From NCBI RefSeq assembly GCF_000688295.1, contig NZ_JHZF01000011.1, positions 1,086,288 to 1,150,287 of the forward strand: 64,000 bases of DNA. The letters run 5' to 3'. Made by a program: the position numbers and the translations under genes. The stretch's first letter is position 1. Every line of letters starts with the position of its first letter. The DNA comes from Pseudooceanicola nanhaiensis DSM 18065. Lineage in GTDB: Bacteria; Pseudomonadota; Alphaproteobacteria; Rhodobacterales; Rhodobacteraceae. Below, piece after piece: positions 42,601 through 50,495 of the stretch. The notes beneath the pieces are model-generated. The model saw only the letters and a program-made list of their open reading frames with translations, was not told the origin of the DNA and did no database searches.

Positions 42601-44061
42601 TCAGATCCCCGCCGGAATGTTCATCGGGTCCCGCTTCACGCTGCGGGGCGAGTTCAGCTCTTTCCACTTCGTCAGCGCTTTATGCGCCGAGGGGAAGGCC
42701 GGCCGCGGCACGAAGCGCCCGCGCCCGGGCTGAGGCTGGGAGTTCTGGCCCCAGGCCCAGATCGTCTCGCCGCGCGAGATCGTGTAGCGGGCCTGCGCGG
42801 TGACCTCCTTGCCCTCGAAGACGTTGTAATCGAGGATCGAATGGTGGTTCGAGGCGGAGATCGTCTTGGTGATCTTCGGATCCCAGACCACGATATCGGC
42901 ATCGGCCCCGGGCACCAGCGCGCCCTTTTTCGGATAGATATTCAATATCTTGGCGATGTTCGTTGACGTGGCCGCGACAAATTCCTCGGGTGTCAGGCGC
43001 CCCGTCTCCACCCCGGTCGTCCAGAGCATCGCAAGACGTTCCTCCAACCCGTTGGTTCCGTTGGGGATCTTGGTGAAGTCGCCCACCCCCATCTTCTTCT
43101 GCTCGGAGGAGAACGCGGCGTGGTCCGTCGCCACCACCTGCAGCGACCCGGCGGCCAGCCCGGCCCAGAGCCCGTCCTGGTGCTCCTTGCCCCGGAACGG
43201 CGGCGACATGACGCGCTGCGCCGAATGCAGCCAGTCCTCGGAGAGGTATTCGTCCTCGTCGAGGCAGAGGAACTGCATCAGCGGCTCGCCATAGACCCGG
43301 ATCCCCTTCTGCCGCGCGCGCCGGATCGCCTCGTGCGCCTGTTCGCAGGACACGTGCACGATGTAGAGCGGCACGCCCGCCGCGTCGGCAATGGTAATCG
43401 CCCGGTTCGCGGCCTCGCCCTCGAATTCCGGCGGCCGCGAGCGCGCGTGCCATTCCGGCCCGGTCTTGCCCTCGGCGAGAAACTTCCTCTGCATCAGGTC
43501 CACGAGGTCGCCGTTCTCGGCATGCACCATCGGCAACGCGCCCAGCTCCCTGCAGCGCGAGAAGGATGCGAACATCTCGTCATCCTCGACCATCAGCGCG
43601 CCCTTGTAGGCCATGAAGTGCTTGAAGGAGTTCACGCCCGCATCAACCGCGTCCTTCATCTCGTTGAAAACGCTCTCGTTCCATCCGGTGATCGCCATGT
43701 GATAGCCGATGTCGGAACAGATCTGCGGGGCCGATTTCCGGTGCCATTCCTGGATCGCGTTCTTGATCGAGCCGTCCTCGCCCGGCAGGCAGAAGTCGAT
43801 CAGCATCGTCGTCCCGCCGCAGGCCGCGGCCCAGGTGCCGGTCTCGAAGGTCTCCGCCGCCGTGGTGCCCATGAAGGGCATCTCCAGGTGGGTATGCGGG
43901 TCGATCCCGCCGGGGATCACATAGGCCCCCTCCGCGTCGACATATTCGTCGCCCTTCAGGTCGGTCCCGATCTCCCTGATCGTCTCGCCCTCGATCAGGA
44001 TGTCGCCTTCGAACTGACGGTCGGCGGTGACGATCGTCCCGCCCTTGATCACCTTGCTCAT
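42601..44061 (-). CDS. hydA: Dihydropyrimidinase
   Basis: The enzyme hydrolyses 5,6-dihydrouracil/dihydrothymine to N-carbamoyl-beta-alanine. The 486-residue amidohydrolase has metal ligands in GGIDPHTHLEMPFMG, the carboxylated Lys region SFKHFMAYKGALMV, HVSCEQAHEAIRRA, and the catalytic Asp in VATDHAAFS. It is the second step of the reductive pathway begun by PreT/PreA in this window, followed by the N-carbamoyl amidohydrolase encoded 90 bp upstream. A palindromic element separates those two genes. Confidence 0.95.
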   Translation of the reverse strand: MSKVIKGGTIVTADRQFEGDILIEGETIREIGTDLKGDEYVDAEGAYVIPGGIDPHTHLEMPFMGTTAAETFETGTWAAACGGTTMLIDFCLPGEDGSIKNAIQEWHRKSAPQICSDIGYHMAITGWNESVFNEMKDAVDAGVNSFKHFMAYKGALMVEDDEMFASFSRCRELGALPMVHAENGDLVDLMQRKFLAEGKTGPEWHARSRPPEFEGEAANRAITIADAAGVPLYIVHVSCEQAHEAIRRARQKGIRVYGEPLMQFLCLDEDEYLSEDWLHSAQRVMSPPFRGKEHQDGLWAGLAAGSLQVVATDHAAFSSEQKKMGVGDFTKIPNGTNGLEERLAMLWTTGVETGRLTPEEFVAATSTNIAKILNIYPKKGALVPGADADIVVWDPKITKTISASNHHSILDYNVFEGKEVTAQARYTISRGETIWAWGQNSQPQPGRGRFVPRPAFPSAHKALTKWKELNSPRSVKRDPMNIPAGI

Positions 44062-44094
44062 CTCTAGCTCCCTGTTGTCCTTGCCCCGGCCCGG

Positions 44095-44140
44095 CCTTCC
44101 TCTGGTCCATGTATCCCGGGGGTCCGGGGGCAGCGCCCCC
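44095..44140. repeat. Dispersed intergenic palindromic element, copy 3
   Basis: It starts CCTTCCTCTGGTCCATGTAT, as at 57293, and ends in the GGGGGC-AGC-GCCCCC hairpin (44126-44140) seen at 20280-20294. It sits inside the pyrimidine operon between the amidohydrolase and dihydropyrimidinase genes. Confidence 0.65.
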
Positions 44141-44151
44141 GGGGTTATCCG

Positions 44152-45402
44152 CTATTCCACGATCTCCGCCGTCTCGAGCACGGCATGGAACAGCACGTCC
44201 GTGCCCGCCGCCGCCCAGTCTTTCGAGATCTCCTCGGCCTCGTTGTGGCTGAGCCCGTCGACGCAGGGGCACATGACCATCGCGGTCGGCGCCACCTGGT
44301 TGATCCAGCAGGCATCGTGCCCGGCGCCCGAGATGATGTCCCGATGCGAATAGCCGAGCCGCTCGGCCGCGGCCCGCAGCGCGCCCACGCATCCCGCGTC
44401 GAACTCCACCGGGTCGAAGCCGCCCACCTTCTCGAGCTCGACCTCCAAGCCCATGTCATCGCAGATCTTTCTGGCGCCCTCGTGGAGACGCTTCACCATG
44501 TCCTCGATCACGCTCAGATCCGGCGAGCGGAAGTCGACCGTGAAGACCGCCTTGCCGGGGATCACGTTCCGGGAGTTGGGATAGATGTCGATATGCCCCG
44601 CCGCGCCGACCGCATGGGGCGCGTGGCTCAAGGCGATCTCCTCGACCAGCTCCAGCACCCGGGCCATGCCGAGCCCCGCGTTCTTCCGCATCGGCATGGG
44701 TGTGGAGCCGGTATGCGCGTCCTTGCCGGTGATCGTCACCTGCGTCCAGGAGAGCCCCTGCCCGTGGGTGACGATGCCGATATCCTTGCCCTCGGCCTCG
44801 AGGATCGGCCCCTGTTCGATATGCAGCTCGAAGAAGGCGTGCATCTTGCGGGCGCCGACGGGCTCCTCGCCCTCCCAGCCGATCCGCTTCAGCTCGTCAC
44901 CGAATTTCAGCCCCTTGGCATCGACGCGGTCCTTGGCCCATTCCTCGTCATGCACGCCCGCGAAGACGCCGGAGGACAGCATCGCGGGGGCGTAGCGGGT
45001 GCCCTCCTCGTTGGTCCAGTTGGTGACGACGATGGGATGTTTCGTCCGGATCCCGAGGTCGTTCAGGGAGCGCACGATCTCCAGCCCGCCGAGCACGCCG
45101 AGCACCCCGTCGTACTTCCCGCCCGTGGGCTGGGTGTCGAGGTGGGAGCCGACATAGACCGGCAGCGCCTCGGGGTCGGTCCCCTCGCGCCGCGCGAACA
45201 TGTTGCCCATCGTGTCGAGCCCCATCTCGCAGCCCGCGTCTTCGCACCATTTCCGGAACAGCGCGCGCCCCTCGGCGTCTTCGTCGGTCAGGGTCTGGCG
45301 ATTGTTGCCGCCCGCGACGCCGGGGCCGATCTTGGCCATCTCCATCAGGCTGTCCCACAGGCGGTCGCCGTTGATCTTGAGGTTCTCTCCTGGGGCGGGC
45401 AT
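44152..45402 (-). CDS. N-carbamoyl-amino-acid / N-carbamoyl-beta-alanine amidohydrolase (M20 Zn family)
   Basis: The 416-residue enzyme is of the allantoate amidohydrolase/beta-ureidopropionase type and would release beta-alanine, CO2 and ammonia. Metal-ligand motifs: GSHLDTQPTGGKYDGVLG, NEEGTRYAPAMLSSGVFAG and FFELHIEQGPILE; the late Arg-His region is GAGHDACWIN. ATG 45402 has AAGGAG five bases upstream; the GTG at 45408 overlaps that site. First gene of the leftward operon, with a RutR-like operator starting 39 bp upstream. Confidence 0.92.
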   Translation of the reverse strand: MPAPGENLKINGDRLWDSLMEMAKIGPGVAGGNNRQTLTDEDAEGRALFRKWCEDAGCEMGLDTMGNMFARREGTDPEALPVYVGSHLDTQPTGGKYDGVLGVLGGLEIVRSLNDLGIRTKHPIVVTNWTNEEGTRYAPAMLSSGVFAGVHDEEWAKDRVDAKGLKFGDELKRIGWEGEEPVGARKMHAFFELHIEQGPILEAEGKDIGIVTHGQGLSWTQVTITGKDAHTGSTPMPMRKNAGLGMARVLELVEEIALSHAPHAVGAAGHIDIYPNSRNVIPGKAVFTVDFRSPDLSVIEDMVKRLHEGARKICDDMGLEVELEKVGGFDPVEFDAGCVGALRAAAERLGYSHRDIISGAGHDACWINQVAPTAMVMCPCVDGLSHNEAEEISKDWAAAGTDVLFHAVLETAEIVE

Positions 45403-45440
45403 CGGCACTCCTTACGTCTTCGGGCTGGGACGAGCATTGT

Positions 45441-45456
45441 TTGACCAAAAGGTCAA
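45441..45456. promoter_or_regulatory. RutR-type operator (TTGACC-AAAA-GGTCAA)
   Basis: TTGACCAAAAGGTCAA is palindromic and matches the E. coli RutR consensus TTGACCA-N2-TGGTCAA except at the inner T/A positions; flanking T and A extend the symmetry to 18 bp. It lies between the amidohydrolase operon (39 bp away) and the divergent RutR-like gene (166 bp away), so uracil-responsive control of both is likely. Confidence 0.85.
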
Positions 45457-45621
45457 AGCCACGCTATCACGGGTCTGCGACCAGTCAAGGAATACACCGG
45501 ATCGCGTGTCCGGGGGTGGTAAAACCGACTTGGGTGATCAATTTTTCATCGCGACCGGACGCAGCAGGCCATCGAGGAAACCCCAGTTTCCAAAGGACTT
45601 TTGAGAAAGGTTCCTTCAGGG

Positions 45622-46239
45622 ATGAACAAGGCCCAGGCAACGACCCGAATCCAGAAGCGCAATGTCGCGATCATCGCCGAGGCCGCTCTCGAGGTGTTTT
45701 CCTCGCACGGGTTCCGCGGCGCGACGGTCGATCAGATCGCGAAGGAAGCGGGGCTGTCGAAGCCGAACCTGCTCTATTACTTCCCCTCGAAGGAGGCGAT
45801 CCACGGCCATCTTCTGGCCACGCTGATGGACACCTGGCTCGACCCGCTGCGCGATCTCGATCCCGAGGGAGAGCCGCTGGACGAGGTGCTCGCCTACGTG
45901 CACCGCAAGATCGAGATCAGCCGCAGCCAGCCGCGCGAGAGCCGGCTCTTCGCCAACGAGATCCTGCAGGGCGCGCCGCGCATCCTGCCGATGCTGAAGG
46001 GCGAGTTGAAGGATCTGGTGGACGAGAAGGCCGAGGTGATCCGCGGCTGGATGGCGGCCGGACGCCTTGCCCCGGCCGATCCGCATCACCTGATCTTCTC
46101 GATCTGGTCGCTCACCCAGCATTACGCCGATTTCGACGTGCAGGTCCGCGCCGTCCTGGGTCCCGGCGTGGCCGATCCCCTCATCGACGCCGAGAGCTAC
46201 CTGGTGACGCTTTTCACGCGGATGCTCTCGCCCGGGTGA
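45622..46239 (+). CDS. rutR: TetR-family regulator, RutR-like
   Basis: The 205-residue protein has a TetR N-terminal HTH (NVAIIAEAALEVFSSHGFRG, then EAGLSKPNLLYYFPSKEAI) and a C-terminal domain of the RutR type (RESRLFANEILQGAPRIL, SIWSLTQHYADFDVQV). RutR senses uracil and thymine. Divergent placement from the dihydropyrimidine-degradation operon, with the operator between them, supports the call. ATG 45622 has a GGG stretch upstream but only a weak ribosome site. Orthology to E. coli RutR is inferred. Confidence 0.9.
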   Translation: MNKAQATTRIQKRNVAIIAEAALEVFSSHGFRGATVDQIAKEAGLSKPNLLYYFPSKEAIHGHLLATLMDTWLDPLRDLDPEGEPLDEVLAYVHRKIEISRSQPRESRLFANEILQGAPRILPMLKGELKDLVDEKAEVIRGWMAAGRLAPADPHHLIFSIWSLTQHYADFDVQVRAVLGPGVADPLIDAESYLVTLFTRMLSPG

Positions 46240-46348
46240 CGTCTATCGCCCGCCGCACATAGGCTTCACGCGGCAGGTGCCGACATGGCGACGGTCCTCC
46301 GGCAAGGCGCCCTGCCCGGCGGTGCGATCCGCCCGGCCCGAGACTGCG

Positions 46349-46376
46349 AAACGCCGGCCCCGGGGGGCCGGCGTTT
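46349..46376. terminator. Bidirectional terminator between rutR-like gene and preA
   Basis: AAACGCCGGCCCC and GGGGCCGGCGTTT form a 13-bp perfect stem with a GG spacer, symmetrical for both convergent genes. Confidence 0.85.
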
Positions 46377-46401
46377 GCCTTTCCCGCCCCGGACGGAGCG
46401 C

Positions 46402-47706
46402 CTATTCCGCCGCGGTCCGGGACGCGGGGTTGTTCGGATGGGTGGTCCAGTTCGCGTAATCGCCCACCTCGCGCCCGGTCCGCGGATCGGTCTCGCCCTT
46501 GTCGAGCTCGACCATCGTGATGCAATCCTCGACCGGGCAGACGTTGACGCAGAGGTTGCAGGCCACGCATTCCTCGTCGATCACCTCGAAGACGCGGCCC
46601 GGGTTCATCGCGATGGCCTGGTGCGAGGTGTCCTCGCAGGCCGCATAGCAGCGGCCGCACTTGATGCAGGCGTCCTGATCGATGCGGGCCTTGGTCACGT
46701 AGTTGAGGTTCAGGTACTGCCAGTCGGTGACGTTCGGCACCGCCTTCCCGACGAAATCGGACGTGGAGGCATAGCCCTTCTCGTCCATCCATTGCGACAG
46801 GCCCGAGATCATCTCCTGCACCACCTTGAAGCCATAGGTCATGGCGGCGGTGCAGACCTGCACGTTGCCCGCGCCCAGCACCATGAACTCGGCCGCGTCG
46901 CGCCACGTGGTCACGCCGCCGATGCCGCTGATCGGCATGCCGCGCGTCTCGGGGCTGCGGGCGATCTCGGAGACCATGGACAGCGCGATCGGCTTGACCG
47001 CCGGGCCGCAATAGCCGCCATGGCTGCCCTTGCCGTCGATCGTGGGCTCGGGCGCCATCAGGTCCAGATCGACATGGGTGATCGAGTTGATCGTGTTGAT
47101 GAGCGAGACCGCATCGGCCCCCCCGGCCTTGGCGGCGGCGGCGGGCTTGCGGATGTCGGTGATGTTCGGCGTGAGCTTCACGATGACGGGCTTCGAGTAG
47201 TATTTCTTGCACCACTCGGTGACCATCTGGATGTATTCCGGCACCTGCCCGACGGCCGAGCCCATGCCGCGTTCGCTCATCCCGTGAGGACAGCCGAAGT
47301 TCAGCTCGATCCCGTCGGCGCCGGTCTCTTCGACCAGCGGCAGGATGGCCTTCCAGCTCTCCTCCTCGCAGGGGACCATGATCGAGACGATGATCGCGCG
47401 GTCGGGGTAGTCCGCCTTCACGCGCCTGATCTCCTCGAGGTTCCGGTGAAGGTCGCGGTCGGTGATCAGCTCGATGTTGTTGAGCCCCAGAAGCCGCCGG
47501 TCGGCGCCCCAGATCGCGCCATAGCGGGGCCCGTTCACGTTGACGACCGGCGGGCCCTCCTCGCCCAGCGTCTTCCAGACCACGCCACCCCAGCCCGCCT
47601 CGAAGGCGCGGCGGACGTTGTATTCCTTGTCGGTCGGCGGCGCGGAGGCCAGCCAGAACGGGTTGGGGCTCTTGATGCCCAGGAAATCGCTCGTCAGATC
47701 AGCCAC
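46402..47706 (-). CDS. preA: NAD-dependent dihydropyrimidine dehydrogenase subunit PreA
   Basis: PreA is the FMN and iron-sulfur subunit that reduces uracil or thymine. The 434-residue protein starts as a dihydroorotate-dehydrogenase-like barrel (KSPNPFWLASAPPTDKEYNV, ELNFGCPHGMSERGMG, PISGIGGVTTWRDAAEF) and ends with two 4Fe-4S ferredoxin motifs (CIKCGRCYAACED and CVACNLCVNVCP). Together with PreT it makes the electron-bifunctional enzyme. A methyltransferase gene separates it from preT. Confidence 0.96.
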   Translation of the reverse strand: MADLTSDFLGIKSPNPFWLASAPPTDKEYNVRRAFEAGWGGVVWKTLGEEGPPVVNVNGPRYGAIWGADRRLLGLNNIELITDRDLHRNLEEIRRVKADYPDRAIIVSIMVPCEEESWKAILPLVEETGADGIELNFGCPHGMSERGMGSAVGQVPEYIQMVTEWCKKYYSKPVIVKLTPNITDIRKPAAAAKAGGADAVSLINTINSITHVDLDLMAPEPTIDGKGSHGGYCGPAVKPIALSMVSEIARSPETRGMPISGIGGVTTWRDAAEFMVLGAGNVQVCTAAMTYGFKVVQEMISGLSQWMDEKGYASTSDFVGKAVPNVTDWQYLNLNYVTKARIDQDACIKCGRCYAACEDTSHQAIAMNPGRVFEVIDEECVACNLCVNVCPVEDCITMVELDKGETDPRTGREVGDYANWTTHPNNPASRTAAE

Positions 47707-47782
47707 GTGGTGGACCTCCCCTAGGGTTTCTGGCGGCCGGGGCCGCGTCGGTTTGCGTCAGGACGGCGCATCGGGCGACCCA

Positions 47783-48619
47783 TCACCCCGCCTTCCTGAA
47801 GATCATCTCGAAGGGCGCGATGGCCCCGGCTTCGACCGCCGCCACGTAATTGGCGAGCTTGGTCGTCGCGGTGTCCCGCATCAGCAGGTGGAGGCCGAGC
47901 GGCGGCATGCCGTGGGCCTCGATGGTGCGGAAGAGCCGCGAGAAGTACTCCAGCGCGAACTGGCTGCGTTCGCGTTCGCGGACCGCCTCGAAGCCGGCGG
48001 CGCGGGCGGCGTCGCGGTAGGTGCCCGGGGTCGCCACGAAGCTGAGGTCCTCGGTCTCGGCCCAGGGCACCGGGAAGGAGATCGCGGCGTCCTTCTCCAG
48101 GGCCATGACATCGAAGAGCGCGAAGATGCCGCCGGGTTCCAGCACGCGGTGGACCTCGGTCATCAGGCGCGCCTTGTCGGCGATGTTCATGCCGACGTGA
48201 AACATCGTGGCGAGGTCGAAACTGTCCGCCGTGAAGCGCAGGTCGAGCGCCGAGGAGTGGCGGAACGCGGTCCGCTGCGCCATGCCCGCCATCCTGGAAA
48301 GCGTCTGCGCGACCTCCACGAAGGCCTCGGTCAGGTCGACGCCGGTGACATGGGCGCCGCGGGTGCGCGCGATGTGGCGCGCGGTGCCGCCCAGCCCGGC
48401 CCCGATGTCGAGCACCAGCGTGTCCACCGAGATCTCGAGCTGGTCGAGCAGGGCATCCGTGGCGACGACGCCGCCGGTGTGGAACTCGTCCACCGGCTTG
48501 AGGTCCTCGGGCCGCGGCGCCGCCGGGTTCGCCCCGGCCGCCATGAGACCCGCCCTGATGCGGGTCATCAGGTCTTCCGTCGTGTAATGGGCCGAGACCC
48601 TGTCCTCGATCGCGGACAT
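47783..48619 (-). CDS. SAM-dependent methyltransferase between preT and preA
   Basis: The 278-residue protein has the UbiE/COQ5-like fold: LDIGAGLGGTARHIARTRG (motif I), VTGVDLTEAFVEVAQTLS and VLEPGGIFALFDV. I placed the start at ATG 48619, preceded by GGGAGGG. The gene lies in the leftward preT-methyltransferase-preA order with about 76 and 95 bp gaps. Methyl transfer is not part of textbook reductive pyrimidine degradation, so its role is unexplained. Substrate unknown. Confidence 0.85.
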   Translation of the reverse strand: MSAIEDRVSAHYTTEDLMTRIRAGLMAAGANPAAPRPEDLKPVDEFHTGGVVATDALLDQLEISVDTLVLDIGAGLGGTARHIARTRGAHVTGVDLTEAFVEVAQTLSRMAGMAQRTAFRHSSALDLRFTADSFDLATMFHVGMNIADKARLMTEVHRVLEPGGIFALFDVMALEKDAAISFPVPWAETEDLSFVATPGTYRDAARAAGFEAVRERERSQFALEYFSRLFRTIEAHGMPPLGLHLLMRDTATTKLANYVAAVEAGAIAPFEMIFRKAG

Positions 48620-48714
48620 CCAGCGCCCTCCCGGCGTCACTTCAGGTGACGCAAGGTTAACATGACGCAGGGCCTCCGGGAACGGGTCCCCGTTATGCGC
48701 CGCGGGGCAGATCA

Positions 48715-50052
48715 TCACCGGGCCATGAGCGTGGCGTGGATGTCCTCGGCGGCATCGCGCCCCTCGGCCACGGCGGTCACGGTCAGGTCCTCGCCGCCGC
48801 TGGCGCAATCGCCGCCCGCCCAGACACCTGCGACGCTGGTGCGCCCGGCCGTGTCCACCCGGATCTTGCCGCCGTCGAGCTCGAGCCCTTCCGGCGCGCC
48901 ATGCAGCGTCTGGCCGATGGCGCGGAAGACCTGGTCGGCGGGGATGCGGAAGGATTCGCCCGTGCCCGCGAGGCGGCCGTCGGTTTCGACGGTGTATTCC
49001 AGCTCGATCTCGGTCGCCGCGCCGTTGCCGTGCACGGCGACCGGCATCACGCCCGTCAGGATGCGCACGCCCTTCGAGGTCGCGAGGTCCCGTTCGAACT
49101 GCGAGGCGCCCATCCGGTCCGCCGCGCGGCGGTAGGCGATGGTGACGTTTTCGGCCCCCAGAAGCTTCGACTGCACGGCGGCGTCCACCGCCGTCATGCC
49201 GCCGCCGATCACCACCACGTTCCGGCCGACGGGCAGCGTGCCCATGTCGGCCGCCTGCCGCAGGGCCGAGATGAAGTCGACGGCATCCTCGACGCCCGCG
49301 CGCTCCGACCCTTCGGCCCGGAGCGCGTTGACACCCGCCAAACCGATCCCGAGGAAGACCGCGTCGAAGTCATCCTGCAGCGCGGCAAGGTCGAGCCCGG
49401 CGCCGAGCGCCCGGCCCGTCTCGACCGTGATGCCGCCGATGCGGAGCAGCCAGTCGACCTCCTTCTGGGCGAAATCCGCGGTGCTCTTGTAGGCGGCGAT
49501 GCCGTATTCGTTCAGACCGCCGGGCTTGGGCCGGGCGTCGTAGATCACGACGTCATGCCCCTTCATCGCCAGCCGGTGCGCGCAGGAAAGCCCCGCGGGC
49601 CCCGCCCCCACGACCGCGATCCGCTTTCCGGTCGGCGCGGCACGCTCGAACGGATGCTCGTTGCGGGCCATCAGCGTGTCGGTGGCGTGGCGCTGGAGCA
49701 GGCCGATCTCGACCGGCTTGCCCTCGGCCTCCATCCGCACGCAGGCTTCCTCGCAGAGCGTCTCGGTCGGGCAGACCCGGGCGCACATGCCGCCGAGGAT
49801 GTTCTGCTCGAAGATCGTGCGGGCGGCGGCCTCGGGCGTGCCGGTCGAGATCTGCCGGATGAACAGCGGGATGTCGATCTCGGTCGGGCAGGCCTCCATG
49901 CAGGGGGCATCAAAGCAGAAATAGCACCGGTCCGCCGCGACGAGGGCCTCATGGGTGTCGAGGGGCGGATGGAGATCGCCGAAATTGCCGGCAATCTCGT
50001 GGGCCGGAAGACGGCCCGGGGCGATGCCCGGGGTGGTGGACGCGTTCGTCAT
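48715..50052 (-). CDS. preT: Dihydropyrimidine dehydrogenase subunit PreT (GltD-like)
   Basis: PreT is the FAD/NAD(P)H subunit feeding electrons to PreA. The 445-residue protein begins with the Fe-S segment CYFCFDAPCMEACPTEIDIP, further CARVCPTETLCEEAC, then FAD-binding AVVGAGPAGLSCAHRLA and a second Rossmann motif VVVIGGGMTAVDAA. The start ATG 50052 follows AGGGA. It leads the preT-methyltransferase-preA unit. A degenerate RutR-like palindrome sits about 57 bp upstream. Confidence 0.94.
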   Translation of the reverse strand: MTNASTTPGIAPGRLPAHEIAGNFGDLHPPLDTHEALVAADRCYFCFDAPCMEACPTEIDIPLFIRQISTGTPEAAARTIFEQNILGGMCARVCPTETLCEEACVRMEAEGKPVEIGLLQRHATDTLMARNEHPFERAAPTGKRIAVVGAGPAGLSCAHRLAMKGHDVVIYDARPKPGGLNEYGIAAYKSTADFAQKEVDWLLRIGGITVETGRALGAGLDLAALQDDFDAVFLGIGLAGVNALRAEGSERAGVEDAVDFISALRQAADMGTLPVGRNVVVIGGGMTAVDAAVQSKLLGAENVTIAYRRAADRMGASQFERDLATSKGVRILTGVMPVAVHGNGAATEIELEYTVETDGRLAGTGESFRIPADQVFRAIGQTLHGAPEGLELDGGKIRVDTAGRTSVAGVWAGGDCASGGEDLTVTAVAEGRDAAEDIHATLMAR

Positions 50053-50108
50053 CGCTGGATCCCTGTCGGTTCTGGCTTCTTTTGACCGAGCCTGACACGG
50101 TTTCATTT

Positions 50109-50124
50109 TTTATCAAACGGTAAA
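50109..50124. promoter_or_regulatory. Possible degenerate RutR-like operator upstream of preT
   Basis: TTTATC-AAAC-GGTAAA has the same 6-4-6 architecture as the clear site at 45441 (TTGACC-AAAA-GGTCAA), with two and one differences in the half-sites. It is near-palindromic and lies about 57 bp before the preT ATG. The match is weak alone. Confidence 0.35.
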
Positions 50125-50283
50125 TTTCTGGCGGTGCGGAAATTCGGCCCCTCGCCCGCCCGACTGCCGGTTTTTTCGTCACGGCGGATCGCGCATTACC
50201 AAAATGTCGCGTGCCACCGCGGTTCGCGCAACTTTCGGAAAGATTTTTAAGCTCTCGTGACATCTTTTTCACCCAAACGCCGG

Positions 50284-50312
50284 TTGACGCCCCGTCCTGC
50301 CCCGCCTAATGT
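50284..50312 (+). promoter_or_regulatory. Sigma-70-type promoter of the ilv leader
   Basis: TTGACG at 50284-50289 and TAATGT at 50307-50312 are separated by exactly 17 bp. Transcription would start near 50319, just ahead of the leader peptide. Confidence 0.75.
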
Positions 50313-50346
50313 CCGCCCGAACGAGACCCCCGACGGGAGAGCCGAA

Positions 50347-50394
50347 GTGGCCGCTCTAGTAATCATCGTAGGAGACAGGCGCATGGGCCGGTAA
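50347..50394 (+). CDS. ilv leader peptide (attenuation), 15 residues
   Basis: From GTG 50347 the frame reads MAALVIIVGDRRMGR and stops at TAA 50392. GGGAGAGCC provides a ribosome site. The central LVIIV run gives five consecutive branched-chain codons (CTA GTA ATC ATC GTA), with rarer A-ending codons, directly ahead of acetolactate synthase genes: the hallmark of an Ile/Val/Leu attenuator. It is too short to be found by ordinary gene calling. Confidence 0.85.
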   Translation: MAALVIIVGDRRMGR

Positions 50395-50428
50395 GCACCG
50401 GTAGCCCCGTGAGGACACCCCATGCGCC
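50378..50428 (+). promoter_or_regulatory. Alternative (antiterminator-like) RNA pairing of the ilv leader
   Basis: GGCGCATGGG (50378-50387), within the last leader codons, is perfectly complementary to CCCATGCGCC (50419-50428), whose final two bases belong to the 5' arm of the terminator. A small hairpin, CCGGT-AAGC-ACCGG (50388-50401), lies inside and includes the leader stop codon. A ribosome stalled at the Val/Ile codons would leave this region free to pair. Confidence 0.65.
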
Positions 50429-50454
50429 CCCGGATCGACCTCCGGGGGTTTTTT
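50427..50454 (+). terminator. Attenuator terminator of the ilv leader
   Basis: CCCCCGGA (50427-50434) and TCCGGGGG (50441-50448) form an 8-bp perfect stem with a 6-nt loop followed by six T's, 42 bp before the ilvB ATG. Premature termination here would shut off ilvBH when branched-chain tRNAs are charged. Confidence 0.9.
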
Positions 50455-50495
50455 CGTTTCAGAGAGCTGGCACAGCGCAGGACGGAGTAGATCAG

